NCBI GenBank assembly: GCA_947455995.1
Contig: CANGQA010000011.1
Location: forward strand, 1 to 44,990
DNA: 44,990 nucleotides
Direction: 5' to 3'
Origin: Hyphomicrobiales bacterium
Lineage (GTDB): Bacteria > Pseudomonadota > Alphaproteobacteria > Rhizobiales > Beijerinckiaceae
Part shown: piece after piece, positions 36,002-44,933 of the stretch
Position numbering within the stretch: position 1 is the first letter of the stretch
How the letters are laid out: each line of letters opens with the position of its first letter
The notes under the pieces: model-generated
What the model saw: only the letters and a program-made list of their open reading frames with translations
Told to the model about the DNA's origin: nothing
Databases searched by the model: none
Program-made: the position numbers and the translations under genes

Positions 36002-36941
36002 TCTGCACTCCTGCACGCACCCGCCGCCGTTCGAAAGTGACATTGGTGATAATCGCTGCCAGTACCAGCAAACCGCCACAATATTGCAATGGGGTCAACA
36101 CCTCACCCAAAATCACATGGGCCGATAAGGTTGCCACCACTGGTTCGAGACAGAACGCCAGACCGCCGACCACAGCCGAAATACGGCTAAGGGCCAGTAA
36201 CTGGCAGAGAAAACCGACAGCATATCCGCCAATCGTCAACGCAACCGCCAATGGAGCCAGCAGCAAAATAGTCGGGGAAGGCAGGCCAGTGGTAGACAGC
36301 GCGATGCCTGCAGCCACCGGCAACATCACGAGTTGCATGACTATTGCTTTTGGAATCGTATGGGTTTTCGGTGAGCGCGTACCGAAGAAAAATTGCATCG
36401 TGGCCGACAGGCTGGCTCCGACCGCCAGCAAAAGACCCACCGGATCAAGCTGGTGCAAGGATGGCCCAACCACAATCACTACGCCGATGAAAGCCATGAC
36501 CACAATCAACACCAGATCGAGTGTCAGCTTCCGCCGCTCGAAAATCGGGCTGAGCATAACAACCAGAATTGGAAAGGTATAAAAAATCACCGCCGCCACC
36601 GTGACCGGAATAAAAGCCACCGAGGAGATATAGCACAGCCCGACACCGCTGCTCGCCAGTGCCATGCCAATGATCGCTTTCCACTCGGACCGCTCGATGA
36701 CGAAGGCCGTGCGCCCCACCAGCAAAATCAGCAGGCCGATCGGCACCATCAGAAACACCCGATAAAAGAAGATGGTCGGCCCCATAATTCCTGACTGGCT
36801 GGCAATCTGGGCGAAAATGATGTTGAAACCGTATGCACAGGCTCCGAACAAGGCGAAACCGAAGCCAATCATAAACCTTGTGGCTGCCGATTGCGGTAAA
36901 GCGGCAGGAGCAGACGAAGAAGCCACGGCAGGTTCCGTCAT
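35985..36941 (-). CDS. DMT/EamA-family transporter, copy 1
   Basis: The 318-residue protein has about ten hydrophobic segments in two EamA-type halves, typical of the drug/metabolite transporter superfamily. Recognisable segments include LFGACAYGFNIIFAQI near the N-terminus, the VGLCYISSVAFIPVTVAAV middle block, and SRISAVVGGLAFCLEPVVAT with ALSAHVILGEVLTPLQ in the second half. No substrate is implied. It overlaps the CobW-type gene by 17 bases, so the pair is translationally coupled, and it follows the carboxypeptidase gene by 11 bases. Function may relate to metal or metabolite export, but this is only positional inference. Confidence 0.9.
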   Translation of the reverse strand: MTEPAVASSSAPAALPQSAATRFMIGFGFALFGACAYGFNIIFAQIASQSGIMGPTIFFYRVFLMVPIGLLILLVGRTAFVIERSEWKAIIGMALASSGVGLCYISSVAFIPVTVAAVIFYTFPILVVMLSPIFERRKLTLDLVLIVVMAFIGVVIVVGPSLHQLDPVGLLLAVGASLSATMQFFFGTRSPKTHTIPKAIVMQLVMLPVAAGIALSTTGLPSPTILLLAPLAVALTIGGYAVGFLCQLLALSRISAVVGGLAFCLEPVVATLSAHVILGEVLTPLQYCGGLLVLAAIITNVTFERRRVRAGVQNDQTA

Positions 36942-36952
36942 GTCATTGTCCG

Positions 36953-38041
36953 TTATTGTGCTGCGGCAGGCGGTGGCGCTGCCTTTTTCGCGGGCTTTTT
37001 GGCAGGGACCGCCGTTTCATCTGGCTTGGCGGCAGTCGCTTTGACAGGCCCCAAAGTGACAAGGAGCGGCTCTGCTTTCTCGCGCGGCGGCAAAACCGGA
37101 GGCGCGGGACGGCTTGCGGTATGGTTTTGGCCGTCACTCGCGGCATCCGTCTCCCCAATATCCTTGCGGCCACAAATCACCCCGCGCAAGTCGGGCGGTT
37201 CGGACCCCGAACGGCGCGGCAAGGATTCGAGCAAAGGACCCTGCATGGAGGGCCCGAAGCCTTGGTCAAACAAATCCATGGTTTTCAAGGTTCGCTCTGC
37301 TGCCGAAGGCATCCCGAACACCACCGCAATCAATCGCTTGTTGCCGCGTTGGGCGGTGGCCACAACATTAAAGCCGGAGGCGCAAATAAAGCCGGTTTTC
37401 ATCCCGGTTGCGCCTTCATAACGGCCGATGATGCCGTTGGTGTTTTCCATCACCTTCTCGCCGATCTGGATAGCGGGGAGGCTGAAAAGGTTATTATATT
37501 TGGGAAAATCCAACATGATCCGGCGCGCCAGTATCGCCATATCGCGGGCGGTGCTCTGCTGCCCTTCAGCGAACAGGCCATGGGGATTGACAAAATGACT
37601 GTCAACCATGCCAAGCGCTGCCGCTTCGCGGTTCATCATGTTTGCAAAACCCTCGACTGATCCGCCAAGCCCTTCGGCAACAATAATGGCAATATCATTG
37701 GCGGATTTGACCAACAAAATCTTGATGGCAGCATCCAGTGTCAGGGTCTGGCCGACCTTCATGCCGATCTTGGAAGGCGGCATGGCCTTGGCCCGCTCGG
37801 ATGTGACCAGCGGCGTGGTCCATTTGATCCGCCCCGCCTGGACGGATTTGAAGGCCAGATAGACCGTCATCAATTTGGTGACCGAGGCAGGATACCATAA
37901 TTGCGTTGCATCATCGCTATAGATCACCCGGCCCGTATCGAGATCGGCGAGCAATAGCGGGGCTGCGCGCAGGGTTGATCCCAACAGGCCGAAGAAAATC
38001 CCGATCACAATCATTAAACGGTTTAACAGGCGCATCGGCAC
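36953..38041 (-). CDS. D-alanyl-D-alanine carboxypeptidase (PBP5/6-type)
   Basis: This 362-residue penicillin-binding protein trims terminal D-alanine from peptidoglycan stem peptides. A signal peptide covers about residues 1-26 (hydrophobic IVIGIFFGLLG). The active-site motifs of the low-molecular-mass class are Ser53-Val-Thr-Lys56, Ser113-Ala-Asn115 and Lys215-Thr-Gly217. The C-terminal part (from about residue 300) is a Pro/Ala/Lys-rich linker ending in AKKPAKKAAPPPAAAQ, without the amphipathic anchor helix usual for PBP5, so attachment to the membrane is unclear. It precedes the DMT transporter by 11 bases on the minus strand, probably in one transcript with it and the CobW-type gene. Confidence 0.94.
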   Translation of the reverse strand: MPMRLLNRLMIVIGIFFGLLGSTLRAAPLLLADLDTGRVIYSDDATQLWYPASVTKLMTVYLAFKSVQAGRIKWTTPLVTSERAKAMPPSKIGMKVGQTLTLDAAIKILLVKSANDIAIIVAEGLGGSVEGFANMMNREAAALGMVDSHFVNPHGLFAEGQQSTARDMAILARRIMLDFPKYNNLFSLPAIQIGEKVMENTNGIIGRYEGATGMKTGFICASGFNVVATAQRGNKRLIAVVFGMPSAAERTLKTMDLFDQGFGPSMQGPLLESLPRRSGSEPPDLRGVICGRKDIGETDAASDGQNHTASRPAPPVLPPREKAEPLLVTLGPVKATAAKPDETAVPAKKPAKKAAPPPAAAQ

Positions 38042-38173
38042 TTCCCCGAAAGGGCAAAAGACGGGCGAACCCGCTTAAACTCTGCTCTAGATCATCTTCC
38101 ACCGATTTGCCTAGAGACAACCTTGCTGATAGGCAAAAGCGATCCGTGTCACACCCCTCGCGAGGCTCGACCC

Positions 38174-39070
38174 ATGGCCTATCTCTGGATGATTGCAACT
38201 CTGATTGCCTCTGCCGCACAAACAGCACGCAATGCCATGCAACAAAGCCTGACAGCGACCATCGGCACCATCGGGGCCACCCAAGTGCGGTTTTTGTATG
38301 GTTTCCCCTTTGCCCTGATGTTCCTGTTCGGCACTTCATGGGTCACTGGCGTGGCGGTCCCGCCGATCAATAAAATGACCTTCGCCTTCGGCGTCTCCGG
38401 AGCCATCATGCAAATCATCGGCACGATTTTGATGCTGGTGGCCATGCGATTGCGCTCATTCGCGGTTGCGACAGCTTACCTGAAAACCGAACCCGTGCTG
38501 GTGGCCATTGCCGGTGCGCTAGTGCTGGAAGAGCATCTCGATCTTTATGCATGGCTTGCCATTGTCGTGGCGACCATCGGTGTGGTTGTACTCACATGGA
38601 AGCCGCAGGAGGGCGACCTCGGCTCGGCATGGAAGCCGGCTCTGTTCGGCATCGGTGCCGGCGGGTGTTTTGCGCTGGCTGCCGTGCTGTTCCGCGGTGG
38701 AATTTTATGGCTGGAACCCGCACCCTTCTACCTGATGGCCAGCACCATGCTGGCGTGGTCACTCGGTATCCAGTCCTTTTTGCTGATGGTCGGCATGCTC
38801 GTGTTCGATCGCCCTGCACTGGTCAACAGCATGAAAGCATGGCGGCAATCACTGTTTGCCGGATTTATGGGAGCCTTTGCCTCGCAATTCTGGTTTATCG
38901 GTTTTTCACTGACCTCCGCCGCCAATGTCCGTACGCTGGCTCTGGTGGAAGTGGTGATGGCACAGGGCGTGTCACGCGGTTTATTCAAGCAAAAGACATC
39001 GCTTCGGGAGTTGTCGGGCATGGCTCTTGTGGTCGGTGGCGTGGCGACCTTGCTGTTGCTCCATCATTAA
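38174..39070 (+). CDS. DMT/EamA-family transporter, copy 2
   Basis: This 298-residue membrane protein has about ten membrane helices in two EamA repeats. The first begins AYLWMIATLIASAAQTARNA, the repeat hallmark LKTEPVLVAIAGALVLEE is near residue 105 to 125, and the second half ends with the corresponding LVEVVMAQGVSRGLF and MALVVGGVATLLLL. I use the ATG at 38174; the 17 codons upstream in frame are not like the family. It diverges from the carboxypeptidase gene across 132 bases. The substrate is unknown, and similarity to copy 1 is only that of the superfamily. Confidence 0.9.
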   Translation: MAYLWMIATLIASAAQTARNAMQQSLTATIGTIGATQVRFLYGFPFALMFLFGTSWVTGVAVPPINKMTFAFGVSGAIMQIIGTILMLVAMRLRSFAVATAYLKTEPVLVAIAGALVLEEHLDLYAWLAIVVATIGVVVLTWKPQEGDLGSAWKPALFGIGAGGCFALAAVLFRGGILWLEPAPFYLMASTMLAWSLGIQSFLLMVGMLVFDRPALVNSMKAWRQSLFAGFMGAFASQFWFIGFSLTSAANVRTLALVEVVMAQGVSRGLFKQKTSLRELSGMALVVGGVATLLLLHH

Positions 39071-39159
39071 GGTCTTATCCGTTTTGACCGCTTGTCATCA
39101 GAGCTTGCGTGCGGCTTGATGAAGGATCACTTTAGAATATCGATAAGAGGAGACGAGGA

Positions 39160-40326
39160 ATGACAGCAGCAATTGTGGGTTGGGCGCACACGCCTTTTGG
39201 TAAGCTTGATGCAATCAGCGTCGAAAGCCTGATTGTCAGAGTCACTCGCGAAGCACTTGATCACGCGGGTCTGCAGCCCTCGGATGTTGACGAGATCGTT
39301 CTGGGTCATTTCGGCTCGGGTTTCTCGCCGCAAGATTTTACGGCCAGTCTCGTGTTGCAGGCCTCTAACGACCTTCGTTTCAAACCGGCCACCCGTGTCG
39401 AAAATGCCTGTGCCACCGGTAGCGCCGCAGTGCATCAGGCCATCAAAACAATCAATGCCAAGGCCGCACGTATTGTGCTGGTGGTCGGTGTCGAGCAGAT
39501 GACCGCCACACCTGGACCGGAAATCGGCAAAACGCTGCTTCGTGCCTCATATCTGGCTGAAGAGGGTGATACGCCCAACGGTTTCGCAGGGGTTTTTGGC
39601 AATATCGCTGCCTCCTACTTCCAGCGCCACGGTGACCAGAGCGATGCTTTGGCAATGATTTCCGCCAAAAACCATTTCAATGGTGTCAGCAATCCATATG
39701 CCCAGATCCGCAAGGATTTCGGGTTTGAATTCTGCCGCAACGAGAGCGAGAAGAATCCGTTTGTCGCCGGACCGCTCAAGCGCACCGATTGCTCGCTGGT
39801 GTCCGACGGTGCCGCCGCTCTGGTGCTTGTCGATCACGACATTGTCGACCAGTTCCCGCGCGCCATCGGCTTCCGTGCCACGGCCCATGTCAATGATTTT
39901 CTACCTCTATCCAAGCGCGACATCCTGCGTTTCGAGGGTTGCGCGACTGCATGGCGGCAGGCGCTCGATAAAGGGGGGGTCACGCTCGACGATCTGTCTT
40001 TCGTCGAAACCCACGACTGTTTCACCATCGCAGAATTGCTCGAATATGAAGCCATGGGTTTGACAGCCGAGGGACAGGGGGCGCGCGCCATCAAAGAAGG
40101 CTGGACCCGCAAAGACGGCAAATTGCCGGTCAATGCCTCGGGTGGATTGAAATCCAAGGGCCATCCGATTGGTGCGACGGGCGTATCGATGCACGCACTG
40201 ACCGCAATGCAACTGATGGGCGAAGCAGGCGATATGCAGATCGAAGGCGCCAATCTTGGTGGCATTTTCAACATGGGTGGCGCGGCTGTTGCCAATTATG
40301 TGTCGATTCTGGAGCGCTTGCGCTAA
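39160..40326 (+). CDS. Thiolase, SCP2/acetyl-CoA acetyltransferase type
   Basis: The 388-residue protein is a thiolase-fold enzyme. The nucleophilic cysteine is Cys84 in ENACATGSAAVHQA, the VETHDCFTIAELLEYEAMG segment carries the histidine/Cys motif of the lipid-transfer (SCP-x) type, and SKGHPIGATG near residue 340 is the catalytic histidine motif. It should catalyse cleavage or synthesis of 3-oxoacyl-CoA; the alphaproteobacterial members are annotated as acetyl-CoA acetyltransferases with uncertain chain length. A GAGGAGACGAGGA ribosome site precedes the ATG. It is convergent with the BolA gene, with a hairpin between them. Linked acyl-CoA genes (such as the synthetase at 33270) are nearby but not adjacent. 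Confidence 0.93.
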   Translation: MTAAIVGWAHTPFGKLDAISVESLIVRVTREALDHAGLQPSDVDEIVLGHFGSGFSPQDFTASLVLQASNDLRFKPATRVENACATGSAAVHQAIKTINAKAARIVLVVGVEQMTATPGPEIGKTLLRASYLAEEGDTPNGFAGVFGNIAASYFQRHGDQSDALAMISAKNHFNGVSNPYAQIRKDFGFEFCRNESEKNPFVAGPLKRTDCSLVSDGAAALVLVDHDIVDQFPRAIGFRATAHVNDFLPLSKRDILRFEGCATAWRQALDKGGVTLDDLSFVETHDCFTIAELLEYEAMGLTAEGQGARAIKEGWTRKDGKLPVNASGGLKSKGHPIGATGVSMHALTAMQLMGEAGDMQIEGANLGGIFNMGGAAVANYVSILERLR

Positions 40327-40334
40327 AAACAATA

Positions 40335-40359
40335 CTGGCAGGGCTATGTGCCCTGCCAG
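40335..40359. terminator. Hairpin between thiolase and BolA genes
   Basis: A perfect 10-base-pair stem CTGGCAGGGC/GCCCTGCCAG (40335-40344 with 40350-40359) with a five-base loop lies nine bases after the thiolase stop. Read from the BolA side it is followed by TATTGTTTTT, so it is best as the terminator of the minus-strand gene. Confidence 0.75.
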
Positions 40360-40382
40360 ACCTTGATCGATCTATGCCTCAA

Positions 40383-40643
40383 TCAATCGCTCTTGGCTTC
40401 GATGGCCAAAGCGTGGACACCCGAGGCCAGCTCGTTGGCCAGAACCGTATTGATCATGCGGTGGATGTCGACGCGGCTCTTGCCTTTGAAGGCCGATGAG
40501 ACGATGCGGACGCGGAAATGGGTTTCCCCTCCTTCGCGCCAGCCACCATGTCGGCGATGGTTTTCCGACTCATCGATCACATCCAGTAAAGTCGGTGCAA
40601 AAGCCCCTGTCAGCTTGGCTAGTATCCGCTGTTGTGTGGTCAT
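40383..40643 (-). CDS. BolA-family protein
   Basis: The 86-residue protein has the BolA fold: PTLLDVIDESENHRRHGG with the invariant histidines, ETHFRVRIVSSAFKGKSRV and the HRMINTVLANEL segment. BolA proteins partner with monothiol glutaredoxins in iron-sulfur cluster or iron sensing. I use the inner ATG at 40641-40643 (MTTQQRIL) because it matches the usual family start; ATGs at 40658 and 40673 are also in frame. It diverges from the J-domain protein gene, a pairing that recurs in Alphaproteobacteria. Confidence 0.92.
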   Translation of the reverse strand: MTTQQRILAKLTGAFAPTLLDVIDESENHRRHGGWREGGETHFRVRIVSSAFKGKSRVDIHRMINTVLANELASGVHALAIEAKSD

Positions 40644-40769
40644 GCTGTCTTTAAGGACCATCGAAAGCCTCATGTGTTTTTCGTTTCATTGCAGGAATCT
40701 GTGCCAGCTTGGCATTCATACAGCAAGAAATACTTGCCCCCAGCCCTGCCCTTCTCCTATGAAGGTGAA

Positions 40770-41384
40770 ATGAATCTGAACTCGCCCCTGTTTGACCGCA
40801 TCCGCACGCGCCGCAAAGCCGAGCAGGCTTCTGCCCGCGATGTGCCTGCGCAATGCGATCATGAAGGCTGTTCGGAAGCCGGTGGCTTTCGTGCCCCCAA
40901 AGGCCGCTCGGAAGAAGGCAAATACTGGAATTTTTGTCTCACCCATGTCAAAATTTACAATCAGTCTTACAATTATTTTGTGGGCATGAGTGATCAGGAC
41001 GTCGCCCGCTATCAAAAAGATTCGGTGATTGGCCACCGCCCGACCTGGTCGATGGGAGCCAATTCACGCGGCGCACATGCCAATGCCAAAGTAGACACCG
41101 CCAAATTTGGTGATCCCTTCGATCTGTTTGCAGATACGGCCTTTGCACAACGGCAAGCGCAGGCCGATGCTGCCCGCAAGCCCAGCATCGGACCTGTTGC
41201 TCTCAAAGCACTTGAAAGGCTCGGATTGAGCGACCAGGCCACAGCACAAATGATCAAAACCAAGTTCAAATCGCTGGTCAAACAGCTGCATCCCGATGTG
41301 AATGGTGGTGATCGCAGCTCGGAAGAGCAGTTACGCGAGATTATCGACGCTTATAATACCCTTAAATCGGCGGGTCTGGCCTGA
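40770..41384 (+). CDS. J-domain protein with C-terminal J domain
   Basis: The 204-residue protein has a J domain only at its C-terminus: ALKALERLGLSD then KTKFKSLVKQLHPDVNGGDRSSEEQ, with the HPD tripeptide that stimulates DnaK-type ATPases. The N-terminal half has a cysteine pair (QCDHEGCSEAGGF) and FCLTHVKIYNQSYNYF, a possible metal-binding module. The start ATG at 40770 has GAAGGTGA upstream; the earlier frame start at 40632 lies in the divergent BolA gene. It precedes cobS by 136 bases. Related proteins in Alphaproteobacteria occupy the same site next to bolA and cobST, but their client is not known. Confidence 0.92.
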   Translation: MNLNSPLFDRIRTRRKAEQASARDVPAQCDHEGCSEAGGFRAPKGRSEEGKYWNFCLTHVKIYNQSYNYFVGMSDQDVARYQKDSVIGHRPTWSMGANSRGAHANAKVDTAKFGDPFDLFADTAFAQRQAQADAARKPSIGPVALKALERLGLSDQATAQMIKTKFKSLVKQLHPDVNGGDRSSEEQLREIIDAYNTLKSAGLA

Positions 41385-41399
41385 TGCAAACCGGCGGGA

Positions 41400-41418
41400 G
41401 TGTTGCAATTAGCAACAC
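41400..41418 (+). promoter_or_regulatory. Perfect palindrome upstream of cobS
   Basis: GTGTTGC at 41400-41406 and GCAACAC at 41412-41418 form a perfect 7-base inverted repeat around AATTA, about 100 bases before the cobS start and 15 bases after the J-domain gene stop. There is no T-run, so it could be a repressor operator or a small RNA hairpin rather than a terminator. No known binding protein can be named. Confidence 0.4.
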
Positions 41419-41520
41419 AGACCTGCCTTTCTCGAATTGCATCGCGACCAAGCACGCCGTAAGTTAGATCACACTGCGCCGCCGGACCTAGGCGGCTTTG
41501 CTCGATTGGATGAGGATTTC

Positions 41521-42507
41521 ATGCTGGCTGCCAATGAACCTGTGCCCGGTTTGCCTGACCTGACCGTTTCGGCCAGGGAGACGTTCGGAATTGATAGCGA
41601 TATGATGGTGCCTGCCTTTTCGGCAAGCGACCCCAATGTCCCCGATCTCGATCCCGATTATCTGTTTGACCGTGATACCACGCTGGCGATTCTTGCAGGT
41701 TTTGCCCGCAATCGTCGCGTCATGGTGACCGGCTATCACGGCACCGGCAAATCCACCCATATCGAACAGGTGGCCGCGCGCCTCAAATGGCCCTGCATCC
41801 GCATCAATCTCGACAGCCATGTGTCACGTATCGATCTTGTCGGTAAAGATGCCATTGTGCTCAAGGACGGCAAGCAGGTAACCGAATTCAAGGACGGCAT
41901 CCTGCCTTGGGCGCTCCAGAATAATGTCGCACTCGTGTTCGATGAATATGATGCTGGCCGTCCCGATGTCATGTTCGTGATCCAGCGCGTACTGGAAGTG
42001 TCGGGCAAGCTGACCTTGCTGGACCAAAAGCGGGTCATCCGTCCCCATCCCTCCTTCAGACTTTTTGCGACAGCCAATACTGTCGGCCTGGGCGATACGT
42101 CCGGCCTTTATCATGGCACGCAGCAGATCAATCAGGGCCAAATGGACCGTTGGTCGATCGTGACCACTCTCAACTATCTGCCGCATGATCGCGAAGTCGA
42201 TATCGTGTTGGCGAAAGCACAGCATTTCAAAGGCAAAGAAGGCCGTGATGTTGTCAACCGGATGGTGCGTGTCGCCGATCTGACCCGCAATGCCTTCATC
42301 AATGGTGATCTGTCGACCGTGATGAGCCCGCGCACCGTGATCACATGGGCAGAAAATGCCGATATTTTCAACGATGTCGGTTTCGCCTTCCGCCTGACAT
42401 TCCTCAACAAATGCGATGAGCTGGAACGCGCTTTGGTCGCCGAATTCTACCAGCGTTGCTTCGGCGTGGAATTGCCTGAAAGCGCACTCAATATCGTGAT
42501 GAGCTAA
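41521..42507 (+). CDS. cobS: Cobaltochelatase subunit CobS
   Basis: This 328-residue AAA+ ATPase is a subunit of the aerobic, ATP-dependent cobaltochelatase (CobN-CobS-CobT) that inserts cobalt into hydrogenobyrinate diamide during cobalamin synthesis. The N-terminus has [20 protein letters not shown], Walker A is GYHGTGKST at 71-79, and Walker B is [34 protein letters not shown] is a strongly conserved family block. I use the ATG at 41521 with GAGGA nine bases upstream; the frame's TTG at 41437 would add 28 unlike residues. cobT follows after 91 bases. cobN is not in the window. Confidence 0.96.
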   Translation: MLAANEPVPGLPDLTVSARETFGIDSDMMVPAFSASDPNVPDLDPDYLFDRDTTLAILAGFARNRRVMVTGYHGTGKSTHIEQVAARLKWPCIRINLDSHVSRIDLVGKDAIVLKDGKQVTEFKDGILPWALQNNVALVFDEYDAGRPDVMFVIQRVLEVSGKLTLLDQKRVIRPHPSFRLFATANTVGLGDTSGLYHGTQQINQGQMDRWSIVTTLNYLPHDREVDIVLAKAQHFKGKEGRDVVNRMVRVADLTRNAFINGDLSTVMSPRTVITWAENADIFNDVGFAFRLTFLNKCDELERALVAEFYQRCFGVELPESALNIVMS

Positions 42508-42517
42508 CCGAATCCCT

Positions 42518-42557
42518 CCCTTGCTCCTGGTGCGGTTGTTTGCACCGGAAGCGGGGG
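42518..42557 (+). other. Long imperfect hairpin between cobS and cobT
   Basis: Bases 42518-42533 can pair with 42542-42557 (16 positions, one mismatch and a few G-T pairs) around an eight-base loop. It begins 11 bases after the cobS stop. Only ATTTCT follows, so termination would be weak. It may protect or tune the cobS part of a cobST transcript. Confidence 0.5.
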
Positions 42558-42598
42558 ATTTCTGAACGCTTTTCCTCTATCCGACGGTCCTATCCCGC

Positions 42599-44476
42599 AT
42601 GAGTTCGAGCAACCGCAAGCCAGCCACGCCAAAGGAGGCCCCGACAGAGCCCTTCAAGCGCTCGGTTGCGTCCTGCATGCGGGCATTTGCACGTCGGCCC
42701 GAACTTGAAGTCAGCTTTGCCTCGGATCGTCCTTCACTGGTTGATGAGCGGGCCCGTTTGCCCGAACCACCACGCAAGATGACAGGCAAGGATGCGGCAA
42801 TATTGCGCGGATATTCCGACTCGATGGCCCTGCGTCTCGCCTGTCACGACACGTCCTTGCACCGTAAGCTCGCCCCGCAAGGCGACGAGGCCAAGGCCGT
42901 CTTCGATGCGGTCGAGCAAGCGCGTGTGGAAGCGCTTGGCTCACGCCGGATGGAAGGTGTGGCAGGCAATATCGGCGCGATGCTGGAAGACAAATATCAC
43001 CGCAGCAACTTTCAGGACATCACCGAACGGGCCGATGCCCCGCTGGCCGATGCGCTGGCCATGATGGTGCGCGAGCGGCTGACGGGCCTAGCCCCACCCC
43101 CTGCCTCCCGCAACGTGGTCGAACTCTGGCGGGAATGGATTGAGGAAAAAGCTGGAAAAGATCTCGACCGGATGGGCGAGGCCGTAGAGAACCAGCAACA
43201 ATTTGCCCGCACGATCCGAGAGCTGCTGTCTAGCCTCGATATGGCCGAAGAGTCCTCGATAGATCCCGAAAATTCCGAGGATGAGGACGAAGAGAGCCAG
43301 AATGACGAGAGTCAGGACGGCGATGACGGAGAGAGCGCGGATGAATCAGCCTCCGATCGTGATCAGATCGAACGCTCCGAGGAGACCGCCGACCAGCTCG
43401 AAGAAGGCATGCAGGATGCTCCCGACGGGCCGACGGGTGATATGCCCGAGGACATGGACGAGGGCGAAGGTGACGAGAGCTCCGAACCTTGGCGGCCTCC
43501 GAGCACCAACAATGCCAATAAAAATGCCAGCGATTACAAAGTCTTTGTCACCCGCTTCGATGAAACCATTCTGGCAGAAGACTTATGCGAAGCCGAGGAA
43601 CTGACCCGTCTGAGGGCCTATCTCGACAAGCAGTTAAGCCATTTGCAGGGTGTTGTTGCGCGTCTTGCCAACCGCCTGCAACGCCGCTTGATGGCGCAAC
43701 AGAACCGCGCTTGGGAATTCGATCTGGAAGAAGGCATGCTCGATCCCGTGCGCCTGCCGCGCATTGTCATCGATCCCTATCAGCCGCTGTCTTTCAAGCG
43801 TGAGCAGGATACCAATTTCCGCGACACGGTTGTCAGTCTGCTGATCGACAATTCCGGCTCGATGCGCGGGCGTCCCATTACGGTGGCAGCCACTTGCGCC
43901 GATATTCTGGCACGCACGCTGGAACGCTGCGGAGTCAAAGTCGAAATTCTCGGCTTCACAACCCGCGCCTGGAAGGGAGGACAATCCCGCGAGGCCTGGT
44001 TACAAGCCGGCAAGCCTGCCATGCCCGGCCGATTGAACGATCTTCGTCATATCATCTACAAAAGCGCGGATGCGCCATGGCGTCGTGCCCGTAAAAATCT
44101 CGGCTTGATGATGCGCGAAGGGCTGTTGAAGGAAAATATCGACGGTGAAGCACTTGATTGGGCCCATCAACGTCTGTTGGCACGCCCGGAACAACGCAAG
44201 ATCCTGATGGTGATTTCCGATGGCGCCCCTGTTGATGACTCGACCTTGTCGGTCAATGCCGGCAATTATCTGGAAAAACATCTGCGCCATAAGATCGAGG
44301 AAATCGAAAACCGTTCGCCGATCGAACTGATCGCCATCGGTATCGGCCATGATGTCACCCGCTATTACAAACGGGCCGTGACCATCGTCGATGCAGAGGA
44401 ACTGGGCGGCGTGATGACTGAAAAACTTGCCGAATTGTTCGAGGATGACGGACCGGGCAAGCGTAAAAAGAAATAA
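42599..44476 (+). CDS. cobT: Cobaltochelatase subunit CobT
   Basis: This 625-residue subunit pairs with CobS in the cobaltochelatase complex. The N-terminal half is helical ([19 protein letters not shown]). Residues about 218-300 form a very acidic Asp/Glu/Ser linker. A C-terminal von Willebrand A domain has the MIDAS motif [12 protein letters not shown] near residue 418, followed by [15 protein letters not shown] and [15 protein letters not shown]. These match CobT fully. Its ATG lies 91 bases after cobS, with a hairpin in that gap. Its stop is convergent with rpmB. The usual partner cobN would have to be elsewhere in the genome. Confidence 0.96.
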   Translation: MSSSNRKPATPKEAPTEPFKRSVASCMRAFARRPELEVSFASDRPSLVDERARLPEPPRKMTGKDAAILRGYSDSMALRLACHDTSLHRKLAPQGDEAKAVFDAVEQARVEALGSRRMEGVAGNIGAMLEDKYHRSNFQDITERADAPLADALAMMVRERLTGLAPPPASRNVVELWREWIEEKAGKDLDRMGEAVENQQQFARTIRELLSSLDMAEESSIDPENSEDEDEESQNDESQDGDDGESADESASDRDQIERSEETADQLEEGMQDAPDGPTGDMPEDMDEGEGDESSEPWRPPSTNNANKNASDYKVFVTRFDETILAEDLCEAEELTRLRAYLDKQLSHLQGVVARLANRLQRRLMAQQNRAWEFDLEEGMLDPVRLPRIVIDPYQPLSFKREQDTNFRDTVVSLLIDNSGSMRGRPITVAATCADILARTLERCGVKVEILGFTTRAWKGGQSREAWLQAGKPAMPGRLNDLRHIIYKSADAPWRRARKNLGLMMREGLLKENIDGEALDWAHQRLLARPEQRKILMVISDGAPVDDSTLSVNAGNYLEKHLRHKIEEIENRSPIELIAIGIGHDVTRYYKRAVTIVDAEELGGVMTEKLAELFEDDGPGKRKKK

Positions 44477-44519
44477 TTCAATCACTGGTCCCGAAATATC
44501 ACGACAATAAAGACCTGAG

Positions 44520-44550
44520 AAAAAAAACGGGCCTTTTTAATCAACGGCCC
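44520..44550 (-). terminator. Distal terminator for rpmB
   Basis: On the minus strand GGGCC pairs with GGCCC (44546-44550 with 44529-44533), followed by G and eight T residues (44520-44527 on the plus strand are A). It backs up the nearer rpmB terminator. Confidence 0.7.
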
Positions 44551-44562
44551 TCAAATCACAAG

Positions 44563-44597
44563 AAAAACCCGCCGAGTTTCCCCAGGCGGGCTTCTTT
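44563..44597. terminator. Terminator between cobT and rpmB
   Basis: CCCGCC at 44568-44573 pairs with GGCGGG at 44585-44590. On the minus strand it is followed by five T residues; on the plus strand by CTTCTTT. It probably serves rpmB first and cobT second. Confidence 0.72.
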
Positions 44598-44633
44598 GAT
44601 CCCCAGATCACTATTCTCAAAAGGCAAGCAGCC

Positions 44634-44933
44634 TTAGGCGTGGGCAGCAGCCTCAGCGCGCTTTTTTTCGATTTCGCGCTTCAAAACGCGTGCACCCTGA
44701 GACAGATCTGTCTCCGGAGCCTTTACGAGAAAAGCATCGAGCCCGCCACGATGTTCGACCGTGCGCAACGCATTGGCCGAAATCCGCATCCGTACAGAAC
44801 GAGCCAGCAAATCCGACTGCAATGTCACATTGCACAGATTCGGCAGGAAGCGCCGCTTGGTCTTGCGGTTTGAGTGGCTAACAAGATTACCGCTCAGGAC
44901 GGCTTTTCCCGTCAATTCGCAACGGCGAGCCAT
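44634..44933 (-). CDS. rpmB: 50S ribosomal protein L28
   Basis: The 99-residue protein begins [22 protein letters not shown] and has [17 protein letters not shown] and [20 protein letters not shown], all typical for bacterial L28. The C-terminus is extended and Ala/Glu/Lys-rich, as is common in Alphaproteobacteria. The start is supported by AAAGGAA upstream of the ATG. It is convergent with cobT and has two terminators downstream. Confidence 0.98.
   Translation of the reverse strand: MARRCELTGKAVLSGNLVSHSNRKTKRRFLPNLCNVTLQSDLLARSVRMRISANALRTVEHRGGLDAFLVKAPETDLSQGARVLKREIEKKRAEAAAHA

Noticed and set aside
36130-36160. TGGTTCGAG sequence resembling a tRNA T-loop
   Set aside because: It lies within the DMT transporter coding region and no acceptor or anticodon stems surround it.
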